Shown: positions 22,063 to 30,959 of the stretch, piece by piece | How positions within the stretch are numbered: the stretch's first letter is position 1 | How the letters are laid out: each line of letters opens with the position of its first letter | Assembly: GCA_036504215.1 (NCBI GenBank) | Contig: DASXVO010000061.1 | Coordinates: 1-61,819, forward strand | Source of the DNA: Vicinamibacterales bacterium | GTDB lineage: Bacteria; Acidobacteriota; Vicinamibacteria; Vicinamibacterales; Fen-181 | Direction of reading: 5' to 3' | Length of the DNA: 61,819 nt | Program-made: the position numbers and the translations under genes | The notes under the pieces: model-generated | What the model was told of the DNA's origin: nothing | What the model saw: only the letters and a program-made list of their open reading frames with translations | The model's database searches: none

Positions 22063-25000
22063 ATGGGCCACACCGTGCGTTCGAATCCGCACGACGTCCC
22101 TGCCTCCGCGCACTGTATGTCCACGCTCATCGACATCGGCTGGCGCGCGGCCACACTCGACGAACGCCTGACTGCCACCGCAGGTTGTGGCGGCGCTCCA
22201 GAGGGCGACGAGGTGCGTGCACGCCGGGCGCGATGGGTGCGGCTGTTCAGCGGCGGCGACGAAATCGCGTGGACGCGGCGTCTCGCATGGGACGATCTGA
22301 CTGTGGATCGCCTGACGCCGGCGCTCACAGACCCGGCGCCAGCCATGCTCACGGCGCCGTGGGTCGACTCACTTCCGCGTCTGACAGCCCTGGCGGCGGC
22401 GTGTGCGCGCGATTACGGCACTGATGGATGGGAAACCGAGGTGCGGTCGCTCGGCGGTACGGACGAGGTCCCATTCGCCGATGTATGGCTGCCGTGCGCT
22501 CGGCTCTTCCGTGAACGGCTCGCGGAGTGCACGCACTCAGGCTTCCTGATGCCTGCCGCGCGTCTGGCGCTCGAGCACCAGCTCCTGTCGGAGATTTCCC
22601 GCGCGGGCGAGCAGATCCTGCTCGAACGGTACCGTGCCGCCAGAGCGGCCACGGCGGCCCGGTCCCACTCTGGGCCGGAGGCGCCCTCGGACCTATCGCC
22701 CGGGCGGGTGCCGCGCGACGTGTACGATGGGTTCGTTCGCGCCTTGTTGGAGAGCGGCCTGACGGATCTTTGGGACGGGTTTCCGGCGCTTGCCCGCCAC
22801 GTGGTCTGGCTCGTCCACAGCGCCGTCGTCGGGGCCGCGGAAATGCTCGAACGGCTCGCCACCGACGCGGCCGCGATTGCCGCCCACTTCGGTTTTGCGG
22901 CCGCCACCATCGCTCGCCTGAATCCCGCGCTGTCGGACCGCCACGACGAGGGCCGGCGCGTCGCCGTGCTGCACTTCCAGAACGGCCATCGCCTGGTGTA
23001 CAAGCCGCGGGACATCGCGCTCGAGTTCGCCTTCAACGAGTGCCTGGCGTGGCTGCGCCGCGGTGGGCTCGCCGACGTGCCGCGGTCGCTGACGGTGCTC
23101 GTCCGTCACGGCTACGGATGGGTGGAGTACGCGGAGCAGGCAGCCCAGCCTGATGCCGACGCCGTGCGTGCGTACTATCGCCGTGCCGGCGGGCTGACGT
23201 GCGTGGCGCATCTGCTCCGGGCGCGCGACCTGCACGGGGAGAACATCATCGCCACCGCTCACGGGCCATCGCTCGTCGACGCGGAAGCGCTCGTGCAGCC
23301 GGTCGGCCTCTCGGAAGGCGGGGAGGACGGCGACGACAGCACGTCGAGTTGCCTCTCCACCGGGTTGATCTCGCTCCGACATCAGGATGCAACGGGCGAG
23401 TACTACGACATCGGTGGATTTCGGCCGGCGCAGGCGCGCACGGCCGAGATCGGCCGCCTGGCATGGAGCGGCCTTCGCTCGGACGCGGTCGAGGCGACAA
23501 CGTGTCGTGAGACCGATCCGGTCCAGGCAAACGGAGTGACGTGCGGCGAAACCATCCAGGCGCCCGACGCGTTCGTGAACGACCTCGTCGAGGGTTACGA
23601 GGCGACGCACCGGTTCATCGACGCGAACCGGGACGAGCTGGCATCCGTGCTGATCGCGAGCCTGGCGGGCCACCCAACGCGTCTCCTGTTCCGGCCGAGC
23701 GACCGCTACGCGACGGTGCTCCGCGTGCTCGACGCGCCGGCCCACTGGCGGTCTGGCGTCGATCGCAGCATCGCGTTCGACGCGCTGAACCGGGTGTTCT
23801 GCCGGGAGCCGGCGCCGCCCCCGCTGTGGCCGCTCGTGGCCGAGGAGCGCCACGCGCTCGAGCGGGCCGACCTGCCCCGATTCAGCGTCTCGACGAGTGC
23901 CCGCGATCTCGTGGCTGCAGACGGCGGGCGGATCACCGGGCACTATCGCTCGAGCGGCGCCGAGGCCGTGGCTCGGCGCCTGGCGGAGATGAGCGAAGAC
24001 GATCTCGATCGACAGAGCGCCTCGATACGCGGGGCTCTTCGGCAACGGCGACCGGTCGACCTGACGATCGCGCCTCGCCACCAGGACGCACTGGTTGCCG
24101 CAGCGGAGGCCATCGGTGAGGAGTTGCTGGCCGCTGGCGTCGAGCGGGGCGGTGGCCTCGAATGGCCGGTGTTCGGACGTCGGCTCGACCTCTACGGCGG
24201 CGCGGCAGGGCCCGCGCTGTTCCTCTCGGCGCTCGCGGGCGTTTGTGGCTCACGATGGCTGGAGCCGGCACTCGCGTCGCTATCGACGCTCCGTACGCAT
24301 CTGGCGGATAATCCGTTGCGTGCCCGGGGCATCGACGGCGTGGGCGCGGGCAACGGCGTCGCATCCGTGGTCTATGCGCTGACGGTGTCGAGCGGGCTTC
24401 TAGGTGACCCGTCGTGGCTCGCGCCGGCGCGGACGCTGGCTGGCGAGTTGACCGACACCATGCTCGATGCGTCCGACGCCTTCGACCTGGTCGGTGGCCT
24501 CGCCGGTGCCCTGGTCGCGCTGCTCACGCTGCACGACGCGACGGGTGAATCCGAGTGGCTGGATCGGGCCGCGGGAGCGGGGCGGCTGCTGATCCGGCGG
24601 CAGCGGCGTGTGTCCGGCGACACGGCGGCGTGGGCCTCGCCCGACGGTCGGCTGCGCGCTGGATTCGCGCACGGGGCGGCCGGCGCTGCATACGCCCTGG
24701 CACGCCTGGCGACCGCAACCGGCTCCGCAGGTGCGGCCCGCGCCGCCGCGGACGCAGTATCCTGGGAGCGCGCGGTCTTCTCGCCGGCCGACGGCAACTG
24801 GCCGAGCGTGCGAAGCGACGGCGGGACGACGATGATGACCGCCTGGTGCCATGGGGCCGCGGGCATCGCGCTGGGGCGGGCGCTGATGCGGCCGATGGCC
24901 GCGTCTTGCGACGTCGATGCGCTCGATGCCGATATTCGGATGGCCGCCGAGACGACCGGACGCGCTGGCGCTTCACGGTTCGACCACCTGTGCTGCGGGA

Positions 25001-25269
25001 CGCTGTCGCGCGCCGAGGCCTTGCTCGTGGCGGGCCGCAGCCTGCAGATCGGAGCGTGGATCGACTCGGCCAGGCGTCTCGCCGAACCGATTGCCGTCCG
25101 TGTTCAGCGTCACGGCGCCGCGGGCGCGCACGTGGCCGGGTTCGAACACGGCACGTTCCAACCGGGGTTCTTCCAGGGGCTGTCGGGCATCGGCTTCGAA
25201 CTGCTTCGCGTGTCCGACGCTCCACTTCCCTCGGTGGCGGGCTTCGAAAGCGTAATGAGGAGGGCATGA
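22063..25269 (+). CDS. lanM: Type 2 lanthipeptide synthetase (LanM), CCG zinc-ligand type
   Basis: 1068 residues. The N-terminal two thirds is the dehydratase that phosphorylates and eliminates Ser/Thr hydroxyls: Lys314 in LVYKPRD, DLHGEN at 389-394 and DAE at 406-408 are the conserved kinase-like residues. The C-terminal cyclase (about 680-1068) has zinc ligand Cys929 in WCHGAAG and the pair Cys977-Cys978 in LCCGTLSRAE. Most LanMs have Cys-His (CHG) at the last site; CCG is the three-cysteine arrangement known from ProcM-like, often substrate-tolerant enzymes. It should act on the precursor at 21677. Its stop overlaps the next gene. Confidence 0.93.
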   Translation: MGHTVRSNPHDVPASAHCMSTLIDIGWRAATLDERLTATAGCGGAPEGDEVRARRARWVRLFSGGDEIAWTRRLAWDDLTVDRLTPALTDPAPAMLTAPWVDSLPRLTALAAACARDYGTDGWETEVRSLGGTDEVPFADVWLPCARLFRERLAECTHSGFLMPAARLALEHQLLSEISRAGEQILLERYRAARAATAARSHSGPEAPSDLSPGRVPRDVYDGFVRALLESGLTDLWDGFPALARHVVWLVHSAVVGAAEMLERLATDAAAIAAHFGFAAATIARLNPALSDRHDEGRRVAVLHFQNGHRLVYKPRDIALEFAFNECLAWLRRGGLADVPRSLTVLVRHGYGWVEYAEQAAQPDADAVRAYYRRAGGLTCVAHLLRARDLHGENIIATAHGPSLVDAEALVQPVGLSEGGEDGDDSTSSCLSTGLISLRHQDATGEYYDIGGFRPAQARTAEIGRLAWSGLRSDAVEATTCRETDPVQANGVTCGETIQAPDAFVNDLVEGYEATHRFIDANRDELASVLIASLAGHPTRLLFRPSDRYATVLRVLDAPAHWRSGVDRSIAFDALNRVFCREPAPPPLWPLVAEERHALERADLPRFSVSTSARDLVAADGGRITGHYRSSGAEAVARRLAEMSEDDLDRQSASIRGALRQRRPVDLTIAPRHQDALVAAAEAIGEELLAAGVERGGGLEWPVFGRRLDLYGGAAGPALFLSALAGVCGSRWLEPALASLSTLRTHLADNPLRARGIDGVGAGNGVASVVYALTVSSGLLGDPSWLAPARTLAGELTDTMLDASDAFDLVGGLAGALVALLTLHDATGESEWLDRAAGAGRLLIRRQRRVSGDTAAWASPDGRLRAGFAHGAAGAAYALARLATATGSAGAARAAADAVSWERAVFSPADGNWPSVRSDGGTTMMTAWCHGAAGIALGRALMRPMAASCDVDALDADIRMAAETTGRAGASRFDHLCCGTLSRAEALLVAGRSLQIGAWIDSARRLAEPIAVRVQRHGAAGAHVAGFEHGTFQPGFFQGLSGIGFELLRVSDAPLPSVAGFESVMRRA

Positions 25270-26207
25270 TGGAGCCGAACGTCAACATCCGGATCGTGCC
25301 GCTCGACGCGTCGCTGGCTGATGGCTGCGAGGCGATGACCTTCCCGCGGTTCCGTCACCTGCTGCTGATGTATCCCGCGCCCCGGTTTCCGAGTGAAGGA
25401 GACCGGCAGAACGTCCAATCGGTCGGCGTCGTGGCCATGCTCGGACGGCAGGCGGTTGGCCTGAGCCTGGCCGCCATTCCCGAGAACACGCCGGCGCAGG
25501 CGGAGATGCTGTCGCTCTTCGTGTATCCGGACCTGCGGGGACACGGCCTCGCGACCGAGTTACTCGCGGACACCGAGGCGGCGCTCGCCGCGAAAGGTGT
25601 CGACCGCGTGGACGGCACCTACATGACCGGGAAGGAATCGATCGTTGCGCTCGAGCGCGTCCTGGCCAAGCGCGGCTGGGATCCGCCCGTGTTGCGGACG
25701 GTGACGGTCCGCTTCACGCCGGAAGAGGCGCGGACCACGCCGTGGTACGGCCGCAATCTCGTTCCGCGCGGAGCTGAAATCGTGCCGTGGCGGACGGTCA
25801 CCACCGAGGAGAAGAAGCGGCTGTTCGACGCCAACGCGAAGGACCCGTGGATCGCCGAGGGGCTCGAGCCGTGGGCCCACGAGAAGCTCGGATACGAACC
25901 CGAGTCGAGCCTCGCGATGCGGCTTCGTGGCGAACTGGTGGGCTGGGTGATCAACCACCGGGTGTCGGCCGACACGGTGCGGTTCACGCTCAGCTTCATG
26001 CGGCCCGACCTGGCCCGCCGGGCCGCGATCCTCGCCCTCTACACGGCGTCCATCGAAAAGGTGGACCAGGCGGGCTACAGCTACTGCATGTTCATCACGC
26101 CGGTGAAGTACGAGGCGATGGTGGACTTCATCATGAAGCGCTGCAAGCCGTGGATCGGGTACGTGGGCGAGACGCGGGGCGTGTCGAAGGCGCTCAAGAG
26201 GGTGTAG
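25269..26207 (+). CDS. GNAT-family N-acyltransferase, probably RiPP-tailoring
   Basis: 312 residues. The first half has the GNAT acyl-donor loop in LFVYPDLRGHGLATELL; the second half looks like a second, degenerate GNAT fold (SLAMRLRGELVGWVINHRV). AGGAGGG lies five bases before ATG 25269; ATG 25266 would leave only two. It overlaps the LanM stop. GNAT enzymes in lipolanthine and selidamide RiPP clusters attach fatty acyl groups to a peptide amine, and the carrier-protein genes downstream make such a role attractive here. A plain N-acetyltransferase cannot be excluded. Confidence 0.8.
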   Translation: MEPNVNIRIVPLDASLADGCEAMTFPRFRHLLLMYPAPRFPSEGDRQNVQSVGVVAMLGRQAVGLSLAAIPENTPAQAEMLSLFVYPDLRGHGLATELLADTEAALAAKGVDRVDGTYMTGKESIVALERVLAKRGWDPPVLRTVTVRFTPEEARTTPWYGRNLVPRGAEIVPWRTVTTEEKKRLFDANAKDPWIAEGLEPWAHEKLGYEPESSLAMRLRGELVGWVINHRVSADTVRFTLSFMRPDLARRAAILALYTASIEKVDQAGYSYCMFITPVKYEAMVDFIMKRCKPWIGYVGETRGVSKALKRV

Positions 26208-26224
26208 CGCAGCAGGAGGGGTGG

Positions 26225-28468
26225 GTGGCCGAGGCGTCGCGCGATCAGACGGTCGTTCGTTCGCAGTTCCTCGAGGTGTTGCCGCTCGACACCGGCAACT
26301 TTCTCTGCCTGCAGACGCTCGTCCAGGCCCGCCTCGTCGTGAAGCCGGAGGTGCTTGCCATCCTGGATGCGTTCGCCGCGCCGCGCCGGCTCGGCGACGT
26401 CATCGACGAGTTCGTCCGCGATCGTCGCGGGGCCTCCGACCGGCTCCACCACGTGGTCACCGCTTTCGTCCAGAACCGGATGTTGTTCGCCGGCACGCAC
26501 GACGAGGAACGGACCCAGTACCTGGCGGTGCTCTCGCAGTGGTACGGACGCGATCCTGAGACCGCGCGTCAGGCGGCGCGACGATTCACCTCGCAGGCGG
26601 TGCCGCGGTTCGCCGCGCCCGTCGCGCGCGATCTCGACAGCTTCGTTCCCGCGGGACGCCGCCTCGACGTCGTGATGGTCGGCCTCTGCGACGTGCAGAT
26701 CGAGATGGACGTCCTGCGTGAGACGGCCCGCGAATTCGGGATCGATCTGCATCCGGTCGCGACGTTCGAGACGACGCTCGACGTGCTGCGCGACGGCGGG
26801 CACCACGCGGTGATCGTGGGTTCGCTCGGCGCTCGCCACGGGCATTGGCATCGTGCGGATGGCGGTGGCGACTTCTCGCCGTCCCGGTACGCCAGCGCGA
26901 TGCGGGACCTCCTGGTCCGCATCCGCGCGCTGACCGGCGTGCCGGTCCTGGTGCACAACCTCCCAGTGCCCACCTGCTCGCCGCTCGGCCTCGCCGAGCG
27001 CGGGGCCGACTCGGCGATCGAACGGTGCCGGCGCATCAATCGCGACCTCGTGGAAATCGCGGCGGAGTACCCGGACATCTACGTGCTCGACGTCGACGCC
27101 GCGCTGGCGTTCGAGGGCAAGCGGAGACTCCTCGACGACCGCGTCATGACCACCACGCACCTCGGTGGCCTCGGGTGGTGGACCATGATGGCGCGGCTCG
27201 AGGTCGCGAGCGTGCACGGAATCCGTCCGCCGGTCGAACGCCTGTCCGAACTTGGCGTGACCGATCCGTTCGAGTTCGATCGCGTGGTGGCAGCCGAGGA
27301 GTTGGCCATGTTGGCCGCCATCTTCGGCGTCGGCCGTCGCGATACGGTGGTGGTGGCACTCGACGGCACGCTGTGGCCCGGGGATCTGACGACCACGGGT
27401 TCGCCGTTCCCGGCGGGCGTGGACTTCGGCACCTGGTCGTTTCACGGCTTCTACCTGGGTGTGGCCGAGGCGCTGCGCGGACTCATCGGTCGCGGCCTGC
27501 GCCTGGGCGCGGTCACCCGCGGCGACGAGACGACCGTGCGCGCCCGATGGCGTTACCCGGGGCGAGCCCCCATCGATCGCCTCCTGATGGCCGACGATTT
27601 CGCCGCACTCCGGTTCGGCGTCTCCGATCCCCCGACGGCCGTGCGCGAGATTGCCGACGAACTCGAAACGACCGCGGCGCAACTGGTGTTCATCGCGTCG
27701 GACGCCGTTGACCGCGCGGCCGTTCGAGTGGCGCTTCCGGAGACGATGGTCCTCGGCGACAACCCGTTCGCCGTGCGCGGCGCCCTGCTGACGCACCCGG
27801 CGCTCCAGGTCGTGGCGGCGCGGCAGGAAGGTGTCGAACACCCGGCGATGATGGTGGCGCTCGCGCGCCGCGAGAAGGCGCGGAAAGGGGCCGGAGACGA
27901 GCGCGACTTCGTCGCGTCGCTCGAGATCCGCTGCGAGGTCGGTCACGGCGTCGAACCGGACGACCTCGATCGCGTCCATGATCTCGTCGTCCGAACGCGG
28001 CAGTTCACGACGACCGGACGTCAGTTCACGCGAGAAGCGCTCGCGGCCATGGACGGCGCCGCGGGCGGACGCGTGTTCACGTTGCGCGTCGAGGACCGCT
28101 TCGCCGACTACGGGCTCGTCGGCGTCGCGGTCGTCATCGGCTCGGTGCTCGAATTGCTCCTGCTCAGCTGCCGCGTCGTGGGCCTCGGCGTGGATCGGGC
28201 CTTCCTTCGCGTCATCCTCCAAGAGGTGTCGGAGGAACACGCAACCATACGCGCCCGGCTGCTGATGCTCGCCGAGAATGCGCCGGCGCGAGGGTTGTTC
28301 AGGAACAATGGCTTTCGTCAGGTGGACGACGGCACGTGGGAGATCGCACGCGACGGCATCCCGGCGCCCGGAGCACCGCCATCGCCGGAGGCCATCCGGG
28401 TGACGGTGCGCGGGGCCGTGTCGCCCCGGGATCTGGCACCTGGCGCGTCGCACGTGGTGGGAGACTGA
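26225..28468 (+). CDS. FkbH-like three-domain protein with degenerate HAD phosphatase site
   Basis: 747 residues; GTG start with AGGAGG five bases upstream. Domains: an N-terminal winged-helix-like region (1-120), an FkbH-type SGNH-like domain starting LDVVMVGLCDVQIE, a HAD-like domain (about 370-560), and a C-terminal GNAT-like domain (about 580-710). FkbH proteins normally load and dephosphorylate a glyceryl unit on an ACP. Here HAD motif I reads ALDGTLW instead of DLDNTLW (nucleophile Asp replaced by Ala), motif II TRGD instead of SKND, and the FLDDNP motif FIASDA. Phosphatase activity is therefore doubtful. Its partner is presumably the adjacent ACP. Confidence 0.82.
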   Translation: MAEASRDQTVVRSQFLEVLPLDTGNFLCLQTLVQARLVVKPEVLAILDAFAAPRRLGDVIDEFVRDRRGASDRLHHVVTAFVQNRMLFAGTHDEERTQYLAVLSQWYGRDPETARQAARRFTSQAVPRFAAPVARDLDSFVPAGRRLDVVMVGLCDVQIEMDVLRETAREFGIDLHPVATFETTLDVLRDGGHHAVIVGSLGARHGHWHRADGGGDFSPSRYASAMRDLLVRIRALTGVPVLVHNLPVPTCSPLGLAERGADSAIERCRRINRDLVEIAAEYPDIYVLDVDAALAFEGKRRLLDDRVMTTTHLGGLGWWTMMARLEVASVHGIRPPVERLSELGVTDPFEFDRVVAAEELAMLAAIFGVGRRDTVVVALDGTLWPGDLTTTGSPFPAGVDFGTWSFHGFYLGVAEALRGLIGRGLRLGAVTRGDETTVRARWRYPGRAPIDRLLMADDFAALRFGVSDPPTAVREIADELETTAAQLVFIASDAVDRAAVRVALPETMVLGDNPFAVRGALLTHPALQVVAARQEGVEHPAMMVALARREKARKGAGDERDFVASLEIRCEVGHGVEPDDLDRVHDLVVRTRQFTTTGRQFTREALAAMDGAAGGRVFTLRVEDRFADYGLVGVAVVIGSVLELLLLSCRVVGLGVDRAFLRVILQEVSEEHATIRARLLMLAENAPARGLFRNNGFRQVDDGTWEIARDGIPAPGAPPSPEAIRVTVRGAVSPRDLAPGASHVVGD

Positions 28469-28471
28469 TCC

Positions 28472-28789
28472 ATGCTCCGCTCGGACATCGAAGCGATCGT
28501 CCTCGAGACGATCCGCACGACGAACCTCGCGCGGGACCCCGGCCAGCAACTCGAGGTGTCGCCGGCTGCCCGGATCTTCGGCCGCGGATCGGCGCTCGAT
28601 TCGATGGGGCTCGTGACGCTCCTGCTGGACGTCGAGGAGGCCCTGGGCACGGCGGGTCAGGACATCACGCTCACGGACGACCGGGCGATGTCGCAGTCGC
28701 GCAGTCCCTTCCGGAGCGTTCCCGCGCTCGTGGAATACATCGCCGTTCTGCTGGGAGAAGCTCCATGTCCACCGGCCGCCGCATCCTGA
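28472..28789 (+). CDS. Acyl carrier protein
   Basis: 105 residues. The helix II motif ALDSMGLVTLLLDVEE places the phosphopantetheine attachment at Ser44. The final 25 residues extend past a normal ACP. It begins three bases after the FkbH-like gene and its 3' end overlaps the SDR gene by 25 bases. It is expected to carry the acyl group handled by the neighbouring ligase, SDR and GNAT. Confidence 0.85.
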   Translation: MLRSDIEAIVLETIRTTNLARDPGQQLEVSPAARIFGRGSALDSMGLVTLLLDVEEALGTAGQDITLTDDRAMSQSRSPFRSVPALVEYIAVLLGEAPCPPAAAS

Positions 28790-29466
28790 TTACCGGCGCC
28801 AGCCGAGGCCTTGGCCTCGCCATGGTTCGCCACCATCTGGACCGCGGGGACATCGTCCTCGGCTGCGCGAGGAGCGGCACCGAGGTGACGCACCCGGGCT
28901 ACAGCCACCTGCAGCACGACGTCTGCAAGGAATCCGAGGTCGACGCCCTCTTCAAGGAGGTACGGGCACGGGGCGGCCTGGACGTCCTCATCAACAACGC
29001 CGGCGTGGCCGGCATGAACGCGGTGGCGCTGACGACGGCCGACGCGGCCCGGCGGATCATCGACGTGAACGTGCTGGGGACGTTCCTGTGTTCGCGCGCG
29101 GCAATCCGGCTGTTGCGCGCGTCGCCGGCCGGGCGGATTGTGAACGTCACGTCGGTCGCCGTGCCGCTCCGGCTCGAGGGCGAGGCGATGTACGCCGCTG
29201 CCAAGAGCGCCGTCGAGACTTTCACGCGGATCATCGCCCGCGAGGTGGCGCCGCTCGGGATCACGTGCAACGCCGTCGGACCCTCGCCGGTCCGCACGCG
29301 GCTGACGGAAAGCGTGCCGAAGGAGAAGATCGAGGAACTGCTCGGGCGTCAGGCCATCCCGCGCTGGGGTGAACCGGCCGACGTCATCAACGTCGTGGAC
29401 TTCTTCCTCAGACCGGAGAGCGCCCTCGTCACCGGGCAGGTCGTCTACCTCGGAGGCGTCGGATGA
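28765..29466 (+). CDS. Short-chain dehydrogenase/reductase (3-oxoacyl-ACP reductase-like)
   Basis: 233 residues. Cofactor motif TGASRGLG at about 9-16, NNAG in VLINNAGVAG, catalytic Ser in VTSVAVP and Tyr-x3-Lys in MYAAAKSA. The C-terminus (FLRPESALVTGQVVYLGG) is FabG-like. It probably reduces an oxoacyl group on the ACP encoded just upstream, with NAD(P)H. GGGAGAAG precedes ATG 28765. The end overlaps the ligase gene in an ATGA. Confidence 0.88.
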   Translation: MSTGRRILITGASRGLGLAMVRHHLDRGDIVLGCARSGTEVTHPGYSHLQHDVCKESEVDALFKEVRARGGLDVLINNAGVAGMNAVALTTADAARRIIDVNVLGTFLCSRAAIRLLRASPAGRIVNVTSVAVPLRLEGEAMYAAAKSAVETFTRIIAREVAPLGITCNAVGPSPVRTRLTESVPKEKIEELLGRQAIPRWGEPADVINVVDFFLRPESALVTGQVVYLGGVG

Positions 29467-30833
29467 CGTGCGTGGACTTCCTGCTCGCGCGGATGGCGGA
29501 GCACGCTGATGCGCTGGCGGTTGCCGCCGGCGACACCACGTGCACGTATCGCGAGATCCTCGAAGAGACGGCGACCTGGCGTGAGCGCGTGGAGAAGGCC
29601 GGCGTGCCGCGCGGGGCCGTGGTCAGCGTCGAAGGAGATTACGGCGTCGGACCGATTGCGGCGTTCCTTGCACTGGCCGAGCGCGGCGCGGTGATCGTGC
29701 CGCTCTCCCCGGACTCGGCCCAGCACCTGGACGAGTTCCTGCAACTGGGTCAGGTCGAGTTCCGCCTTCGCGCGGCAGACAGCGCCGAGGCGCAGCCAAC
29801 CGGCCGCCGTGCGGGCCACGCCTGCTACGACACGCTCTGTCAGCGCCGGGTGCCGGGGCTCGTGCTGTTCACGTCGGGCTCCACGGGCCGTCACAAGGCG
29901 GCCGTGCACGACCTCGCTCGCCTGTTGAGAAAGTTCGAGACACGGCGCCACCGGCGCCGCACGCTGGTGTTTCTCCAGTTGGATCACATCGGCGGTGTGA
30001 ACACCCTCCTCTACACGCTCTCGAACGGCGGCGCCGTGGTCGCTCCACCGGATCGGTCCCCGGCGTCGGTCGCGGCCTGCATCGAGCGGTACGCGGTCGA
30101 ATTACTGCCCACGTCGCCGACCTTCCTCAATCTGCTCCTGCTGTCTGGCGAGCACGAACGTCGAGACCTGTCGTCGCTCACCCTGATTACCTACGGCACG
30201 GAGGCAATGCCGGAGAGCACCCTGCGAAAGGTGGCGACCGCGTTCCCCCGGGCGAAGCTGCAGCAGACCTACGGCCTCACCGAGGTCGGCATCCTGCGGT
30301 CGCAGTCGCGCGGTTCCGATTCGCTCTGGGTTCGCGTGGGCGGGGAGGGCTACGAGACCAAGGTGGTCGACGGACGGCTCTGGGTCCGGGCCGAGTCGGC
30401 CATGCTCGGCTACCTGAATGCACCGAGCCCGTTCGACGCCGATGGCTTTCTCGATACCGGCGACCGGGTGGAGGTGGACGGCGAGTGGCTGCGGATCCTG
30501 GGCCGCGAGAGCGAGATCATCAATGTTGGCGGGAACAAGGTGTATCCGGCCGAGGTCGAGGACGCGCTGCTCGATCTGCCCGGCGTGAGGGACGCGGTTG
30601 TGCACGCCGAGCCGAATCCCATCACCGGGCAGATCGTCGCGGCGACGGTCGTGCTCGACGACCGAAGCGAGCCGGTCTCCGCGTTCAAGCTGCGGATGCG
30701 TCAGGGGCTCAAGCCGCGCCTGCCGGCGTGGAAGATTCCAGCCAAGGTGATCCTCGCGGACGGCCCGCTTCACTCGTCGCGCTTCAAACGGATGCGGGGC
30801 GCGGCGTCGCGCGAGCAGGAAAGGACGCGTTGA
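29463..30833 (+). CDS. AMP-forming acyl ligase (ANL superfamily)
   Basis: 456 residues. The P-loop-like A3 motif is LFTSGSTGRHKAA, A5 is QTYGLTEVG, A7 is FLDTGDRVEVDGEW, A8 is RESEIINVGGNKVYPAEVE; the terminal lysine motif is weak (SSRFKRMR). Such enzymes adenylate a carboxylic acid and pass it to CoA or a carrier protein. Being last in a run of overlapping genes with an ACP, it is the likely loader of the acyl unit. It is shorter than typical acyl-CoA synthetases. The substrate is not predictable. Confidence 0.88.
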   Translation: MTCVDFLLARMAEHADALAVAAGDTTCTYREILEETATWRERVEKAGVPRGAVVSVEGDYGVGPIAAFLALAERGAVIVPLSPDSAQHLDEFLQLGQVEFRLRAADSAEAQPTGRRAGHACYDTLCQRRVPGLVLFTSGSTGRHKAAVHDLARLLRKFETRRHRRRTLVFLQLDHIGGVNTLLYTLSNGGAVVAPPDRSPASVAACIERYAVELLPTSPTFLNLLLLSGEHERRDLSSLTLITYGTEAMPESTLRKVATAFPRAKLQQTYGLTEVGILRSQSRGSDSLWVRVGGEGYETKVVDGRLWVRAESAMLGYLNAPSPFDADGFLDTGDRVEVDGEWLRILGRESEIINVGGNKVYPAEVEDALLDLPGVRDAVVHAEPNPITGQIVAATVVLDDRSEPVSAFKLRMRQGLKPRLPAWKIPAKVILADGPLHSSRFKRMRGAASREQERTR

Positions 30834-30839
30834 CAAGGA

Positions 30840-30880
30840 AAGGACGCGTCCTTGACACCTCGGGACCCACGTTGTAACCT
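30840..30880 (+). promoter_or_regulatory. Promoter with overlapping palindromic operator for the export operon
   Basis: A perfect consensus TTGACA (30852-30857), 17-base spacer and TAACCT (30875-30880). A perfect 14-base palindrome AAGGACGCGTCCTT (30840-30853) overlaps the -35. The 13-mer GGAAAGGACGCGT also occurs 19 bases upstream (30818-30830), just inside the ligase gene. This looks like a regulated promoter separating biosynthesis from export genes. Confidence 0.55.
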
Positions 30881-30959
30881 GCCCCGGGTCCGGCACAGCT
30901 TTGGGCTCAATCTGCACAAGTCAGTGTCAACGTCAGTGTCCGACACACGGAGGACGCTC

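Noticed and set aside
30890-30910. A GGCAC-containing sequence before the first tolC gene as a sigma-54 site.
   Set aside because: The -12 part reads TGGG, not TTGC; spacing leads to GG rather than GC.
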